Shown one piece after another: positions 29,985-33,476 of a stretch of DNA of 33,476 nucleotides (its first letter is position 1; each line of letters opens with the position of its first letter). The notes below the pieces were generated by a model. The model did no database searches and was not told the DNA's origin. It saw only the letters and a list, made by a program, of their open reading frames with translations. A program made the translations under genes and the position numbers. The DNA comes from CAG-390 sp045531455. GTDB lineage: Bacteria > Bacillota > Clostridia > Oscillospirales > CAG-272. The DNA is taken from NCBI GenBank assembly GCA_045531455.1, contig JAZSEA010000055.1:1-33476 (forward strand), given 5' to 3'.

Positions 29985-32399
29985 TCAATGAGATTTTTTA
30001 CCGCACCACTTGAGCGCGCTGAAGGTTGTTAAAATAATGACAGATAGGAGGACGGCGGAGGTCGCAAAAATTGCAATGCCGACGCCTCCGAGGAGCTCGG
30101 GCTTCGCCAAAGAAGCGTTTACTAGTTTGCCCGCTCCGTAAAGCGAGAGAAAATTGAGTTTTTCTGCCGCATCAACGCCGATGTATTCGGCTACTGCGGG
30201 AAGAAGAGTGATCGCGGCGGCTGTACCGATGATGGCAAGCTGCTTTTTCATCAGAGCCGAGAGTGCGGTGACGAAAAGCGCAAGTGCCGCGCACGAGATG
30301 ATACGGAGGGAAGAGCAGAATGCGAGATACTCGCCGAGCGAGATCTCATACGGAACGAATTTGAATGCGGCTACCGAGCAAGCGGGCGCGTCCGCAAAAT
30401 CAAGAGGGAAGGTATTGGCAACGTAGCGGATGTCAACGAATTCGCAGACAGCTGCGAGGGCGATCGAAATGAAGAGCACAGTGAGCGTCTTTGAACGCCA
30501 GACAAATCCCCTGCCCTTCTTTGATGCTCTGATGATATCGGCGACGGGACGTCCCGCGTATTCACGGGCATATACGCCGACGCAGATCAGGATTATCGCG
30601 GAGAAGGTGAAGAGATTCGCGCCTCTTGCGATGATCGCTTCCCATCCCTTTTCTTCAAGGAAGATGCCGCGCAGACCCGTTTCATCGTACATTGTTTTGA
30701 GAACGTCGGATTGCTCCTTGAGAAGCTTCAGTCCCTCCGAATGTCTTCCGATCCTCGAGTTTTCCTTGCGGTAATACTCGAGCTCGGAGGCGTCTATCTT
30801 GTCCGCCTTATAGTCCTCGAGGGCTTGGTTGTAATCGGCTGTTGCCTTGAGAGATTCGTTATATTTGTCGGTGATCGCCTGATGCTTTTCCTCGGTCCAT
30901 TCTCCGTCAAAGCCCGAGCGGTAGTATTGGCATACCTGCTCCTCGTATGTCATTGCGAAGAAGGATGCGCTTTCCTTTTCGATGCTGTAGCTTGTAAGTA
31001 TGACGGCGGCTACGAGAAGCAGAGCGAGCAGACCGCCGTGGAGGATCTTATAGAGCTCGACTCCTCTGCCCGAGGACGGATATCTGATCGGGATCTTTGC
31101 GGTCAGATCTGAGAGAAGCCTTTTGATCCTGCCGATAATATCTGTGAAGGTCGCCGTGACGCTGCCGATGCCCTTGATCTTTTTGTTGCCGAGCGTGCTT
31201 CGGCAATAGAGCGGAACTGTCAGGACCGCGGCTATGACGGCAAAGGTGAGCGCGGTCGGGAGGACAAGGTAGAGGCATTCGCTGACCTCGCCGAAGAAAA
31301 CTATCGCGGAATACCGCGCGGCGGGTCTGACTCCCTCGAAGGGAATGAAGAGATTGAGGTAGCGGAGAGGCGTCTGTACGAGGTCGCTGCCCGTTAGGTA
31401 GGCGACAAAGTTGAGTCCGAAAAATACGGCGCTTATTGCGAAAACGACGATGTATTTGCTGACGATGACAGATGCGAGCATTGCTACCGCGCAGAGAGCC
31501 ATCGATCCCGCAAGCTTGAAGAGAGTGAAGATCCCCGTGTATTCTATGACGCTGACGCAGAAGGTAGATGCTCTGAATGCGGAAACCGATTGAAGCGGAT
31601 CAAATGCGCCCGTAAGTCCGTCGCGGATCGCGAAAATCAGAAGCGATTCCGCGGTCAGTATGAGGGACACCGCGGCGGATGCTGTGAGAGCGGCGATGAC
31701 CTTTGCGATCGCCGTTGTGAACCTTCCGTTTTTCGAGGGACGGAGGATCATGAACATTCCCGTTTCGCGTTCGCGGATAAAAACGACCGATCCGATCAGC
31801 ATTGCCGCGACGGCGCAAAAGACGCCGCCCATAGTGTAGGTGAAGAAATTCTGCCAGCCGCCCGTATAGGTGCTGTCGAGAGTCACCGTGTTGAGAACTT
31901 CGGTGTAACGCTCGCCTGCGAGCTCCTGATAGCGGTAGACGACGGTTGATTCGTCATAGCCGTAATAAAGGTATTCCTTGCGGTTGACCTCGGTGTTACT
32001 TATGTACTTTTTGACCTCATCGGGGAACCGTTTGTTCTGGTTTATATGAGCCTTTGCAAGCTCGACAAGCTTGAGGTCCTCCGAGTAGAGACCGTCGCAG
32101 TAGAGAGCGGTGCGTGTCTCAACGAATTCAATACCGAGTGCTTTATATTCGCGCTTGAGCTTATTTTGCGCCTTGCGGTATTCCTTGAGCTCGGCAACGT
32201 AGTTCTCGACCGCCTCGGGATCGGCAACGTAAAGCTCGACTACGTGCGATATTTCCTTACCGTTGAATCCGTTTTCCTTTTCGGCACTGACCGAATGCCA
32301 GTAGGCAAGAAGGCCGTTCGCGGTGATCAATATCGCCATCATCCATAAAAGCAGCTTGATACTTAAAAGCTTTTTCAGTTCGGGAATAAGCAGTTTCAT
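29985..32399 (-). CDS. ABC-2 type permease, fused double unit
   Basis: 804 aa on the minus strand. Two permease-like halves are joined. The first opens with KLLLWMMAILITANGLLAYW, then a charged extracellular loop of about 140 residues, then a cluster of six or so helices (about 190-400). The second begins near residue 445 with GGLLALLLVAAVILTS, again followed by a charged coiled-coil-like loop of about 130 residues and another six-helix cluster ending with a short basic tail. A helix-long loop-helices repeat suggests an internal duplication giving a complete transporter pore in one chain. AAGGAGG precedes the start. The substrate is unknown; lipid or peptide antibiotic export is a family guess. 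Confidence 0.82.
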   Translation of the reverse strand: MKLLIPELKKLLSIKLLLWMMAILITANGLLAYWHSVSAEKENGFNGKEISHVVELYVADPEAVENYVAELKEYRKAQNKLKREYKALGIEFVETRTALYCDGLYSEDLKLVELAKAHINQNKRFPDEVKKYISNTEVNRKEYLYYGYDESTVVYRYQELAGERYTEVLNTVTLDSTYTGGWQNFFTYTMGGVFCAVAAMLIGSVVFIRERETGMFMILRPSKNGRFTTAIAKVIAALTASAAVSLILTAESLLIFAIRDGLTGAFDPLQSVSAFRASTFCVSVIEYTGIFTLFKLAGSMALCAVAMLASVIVSKYIVVFAISAVFFGLNFVAYLTGSDLVQTPLRYLNLFIPFEGVRPAARYSAIVFFGEVSECLYLVLPTALTFAVIAAVLTVPLYCRSTLGNKKIKGIGSVTATFTDIIGRIKRLLSDLTAKIPIRYPSSGRGVELYKILHGGLLALLLVAAVILTSYSIEKESASFFAMTYEEQVCQYYRSGFDGEWTEEKHQAITDKYNESLKATADYNQALEDYKADKIDASELEYYRKENSRIGRHSEGLKLLKEQSDVLKTMYDETGLRGIFLEEKGWEAIIARGANLFTFSAIILICVGVYAREYAGRPVADIIRASKKGRGFVWRSKTLTVLFISIALAAVCEFVDIRYVANTFPLDFADAPACSVAAFKFVPYEISLGEYLAFCSSLRIISCAALALFVTALSALMKKQLAIIGTAAAITLLPAVAEYIGVDAAEKLNFLSLYGAGKLVNASLAKPELLGGVGIAIFATSAVLLSVIILTTFSALKWCGKKSH

Positions 32400-32424
32400 G
32401 ACAGAGATGCCTCCTTTTGTTCGC

Positions 32425-32474
32425 TAGAGTGACAAGAATAATTCGAACTAGTTCGTATTATTTTTGTCACTCTA
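32425..32474. promoter_or_regulatory. 50-bp palindrome upstream of the ABC exporter genes
   Basis: TAGAGTGACAA (32425-32435) and TTGTCACTCTA (32464-32474) are perfect inverted arms. Between them AATAATTCGAAC (32437-32448) and GTTCGTATTATT (32451-32462) pair with one mismatch around TA. It ends 25 bases before the permease start. It may be a repressor operator or a leader hairpin. On the minus strand the A/T-rich TATATATATG next to it may be the -10. Confidence 0.65.
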
Positions 32475-32759
32475 CATATATATACCGTCGTTTTTCGAAA
32501 AATTCGACAAAAAAATCGAAAAAAAGTTGAAAAAATTTTTTTGGGTCCGATTTTTGGTGTTTTTTGAACTGAAAAATGCGCAAAATGGGAAATAATGTAA
32601 AAAATATTGAAAACGGCAGTTCTTTACGTCTTTATTTTATCACAAGACAATTGCGTTGTCAAGGAGAAAGGTGTAGGAAGAAAAAGTTTGGAGGATTGCA
32701 CATTAGCGATGTAACTTGATTGTGGAAAATGCACAATGGGGATGGGAGGAGGTAAAGTT
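32475..32759. other. A/T-rich intergenic stretch without a recognised gene
   Basis: I see no coding sequence with a ribosome binding site here. The left part is very A/T-rich with long A- and T-runs, followed by a short GACAA/TTGTC dyad (32646-32650, 32656-32660). It may hold the distal promoter elements of the exporter operon. Confidence 0.5.
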
Positions 32760-32877
32760 GACCCTACGAAACGGGTCACCAATACAAAAAGCCTCTCGCT
32801 TTGCGAGGTGGATAAGCAAGCCGTACGAGAATCTGAACTCCTGTGTGCGGTGGAAAAGCCGACCCGTACGAGAGTTC
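32760..32877 (+). repeat. Structured repeat, copy A (compact)
   Basis: Starts with the stem GACCC (32760-32764)/GGGTC (32773-32777) around TACGAAAC, then a spacer, a CTCTCGC-TTT-GCGAGG hairpin, and a nested stem: GAACTC pairing GAGTTC (32872-32877) with an inner GTGCGG pairing CCGTAC. The 35-base segment from TACGAAACGGGTC onward recurs in copy B unchanged. Two short frames through it look like chance. Confidence 0.7.
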
Positions 32878-33068
32878 GAAATATTTGTCGCGCGGTCAGG
32901 TATAAATATATAATTTGTGCGTTAATTATTATTTGATAGATAATAAAAGTCAGGCTTTCTGTTTTTGCGCGCCAAATGCAAATTGATGTTATATGGGTGT
33001 TCTGTCTTTACTTGGATTATAAATATAAATATTCGTTGGTCTTTAGATATTTACAATTTGCAGATTTC

Positions 33069-33230
33069 GATCCTACGAAACGGGTCACCAATACAAAAAG
33101 CCTCTCGCAAAGCGAGAGGATATAGAAGCCGTACGAGAATCTGAACTCCCGTGTGCGGATTGGATTTGTATTTGAGTGAAATGCAGATTACCGCACACTA
33201 TGGCGAGCTAAAGCTCGCGGAGTTCTGAGT
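33069..33230 (+). repeat. Structured repeat, copy B (full length)
   Basis: The opening stem is GATCC (33069-33073)/GGGTC (33082-33086), a G-C to G-U change relative to copy A that keeps pairing. Next is a perfect CCTCTCGC-AAA-GCGAGAGG hairpin. The core is a multi-branched fold: GAACTC (33143-33148) with GAGTTC (33220-33225), inside it GTGTGCGG (33151-33158) with CCGCACAC (33191-33198), and GCGAGC/GCTCGC (33203-33208, 33213-33218). The 32-base inner loop is largely shared with copy C. Confidence 0.78.
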
Positions 33231-33252
33231 CTTTAGAGTTAGCAATAAGAAA

Positions 33253-33476
33253 ACGCCTCGCAAAGCGAGGCGTATGTAGCAAAAGAGCCATCGGAGCTTT
33301 GAAACGATAATTCTAACAGCGGGTCTTGCGGTTTACGAAAGAAAACGGCGGTGTTCAGCCGCCGAGGAAGACCCGGCTTTCGCCGCAGGCGAATATGGAG
33401 ACTCAGAACTCATGTGTGCGGATTGAATTTGTACTTGAGTGACATTGGTACTGCCGCACACTATGGCGAGCTAAAG
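33253..33476 (+). repeat. Structured repeat, copy C (cut by the window end)
   Basis: Opens with the hairpin ACGCCTCGC-AAA-GCGAGGCGT (33253-33273). A large hairpin CGGGTCTT/AAGACCCG (33320-33327, 33368-33375) encloses CGGCGG/CCGCCG, then TTCGCC/GGCGAA. The core again has GACTCAGAACTC (33400-33411), GTGTGCGG (33414-33421) with CCGCACAC (33454-33461), and GCGAGC (33466-33471), where the window stops before its partner. The shared inner loop of 32 bases shows scattered substitutions only. Confidence 0.72.

Noticed and set aside
32821..32850. tRNA-like T-arm pattern on the minus strand of the repeats
   Set aside because: The loop TTCAGAT lacks the invariant A58 and no acceptor, D- or anticodon arm can be drawn.
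32760..32877. Hammerhead ribozyme or group II intron domain in copy A
   Set aside because: ACGAAAC and a stem are present but no CUGAUGA core; the domain V catalytic AGC triad with its bulge is also absent.
32716..32936. Two overlapping 65-66-codon frames in the right-hand intergenic region
   Set aside because: They run through repeat copy A, whose conservation follows stem pairing rather than codons, and lack convincing ribosome binding sites.
32752..33476. CRISPR array
   Set aside because: Repeats are long, unequal and irregularly spaced (about 309 bp between copy starts), with no uniform 24-37 bp repeat and spacer pattern.

Overview
The window looks like a chromosomal stretch from an anaerobic Clostridia-type Bacillota, probably host- or gut-associated. 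The signs are near-consensus sigma-A promoters (TTGACA-17-TATAAT), AGGAGG-like ribosome binding sites, PadR/HAAS/DUF4097 and MerR/CPBP membrane-stress modules, a methionine synthase whose reactivation domain is a separate gene, and a corrinoid methyltransferase operon with its own iron-sulfur activator. No rRNA, tRNA, CRISPR array, transposase or integrase was recognised. Product names rest on motifs read by eye, not on database searches.

Layout. 1-341: noncoding, with a long imperfect palindrome and a MerR-type promoter. 342-1825: MerR regulator with membrane helices and a zinc ribbon, overlapping a CPBP intramembrane protease. 1830-2470: an autoregulated Phd/ParE-like toxin-antitoxin pair whose toxin probably starts at TTG. 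2491-4926: PadR + DUF2812, a small Sm-like protein and an unrecognised 380-aa protein. 4934-8320: PadR + HAAS + DUF4097 + FAD oxidoreductase, translationally coupled. 8331-12904: one-carbon operon (MetF, methionine synthase reactivation protein, MetH core, transaldolase-like aldolase). 12942-13503: a small secreted protein with CxxC pairs and a charged helix. 13529-15073: a 33-codon leader ORF and strong terminator ahead of a SAM methyltransferase and a GNAT acetyltransferase. 15248-15801: OhrR-like MarR regulator. 15825-20789: a large secreted beta-helix/SGNH esterase, an Asp-box sialidase-like protein and an N-acetylneuraminate lyase-like aldolase, suggesting glycan or sialic-acid use. 20796-22274: divergent TetR and SDR genes. 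22278-23815 (minus strand): a ceramidase-like hydrolase. 23834-29030: a five-gene operon of corrinoid protein, two URO-D-fold methyltransferase-like proteins, DUF2284 and a RACo-type activator. 29033-32474 (minus strand): an ABC exporter with a fused double permease. 32475-33476: noncoding, carrying two and a half copies of a structured repeat family that runs off the window.

How it fits together. The operon at 23895-28991 has all the classes of part needed to take a methyl group from a donor, carry it on cobalamin, pass it on and re-reduce inactive cobalamin. The MetF/MetH operon 11-15 kb upstream handles methyl groups on tetrahydrofolate with the same cofactor chemistry. The methyl donor cannot be read from the sequence. 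The most open questions are that donor, the leader ORF at 13588, and the repeat family at the right edge.
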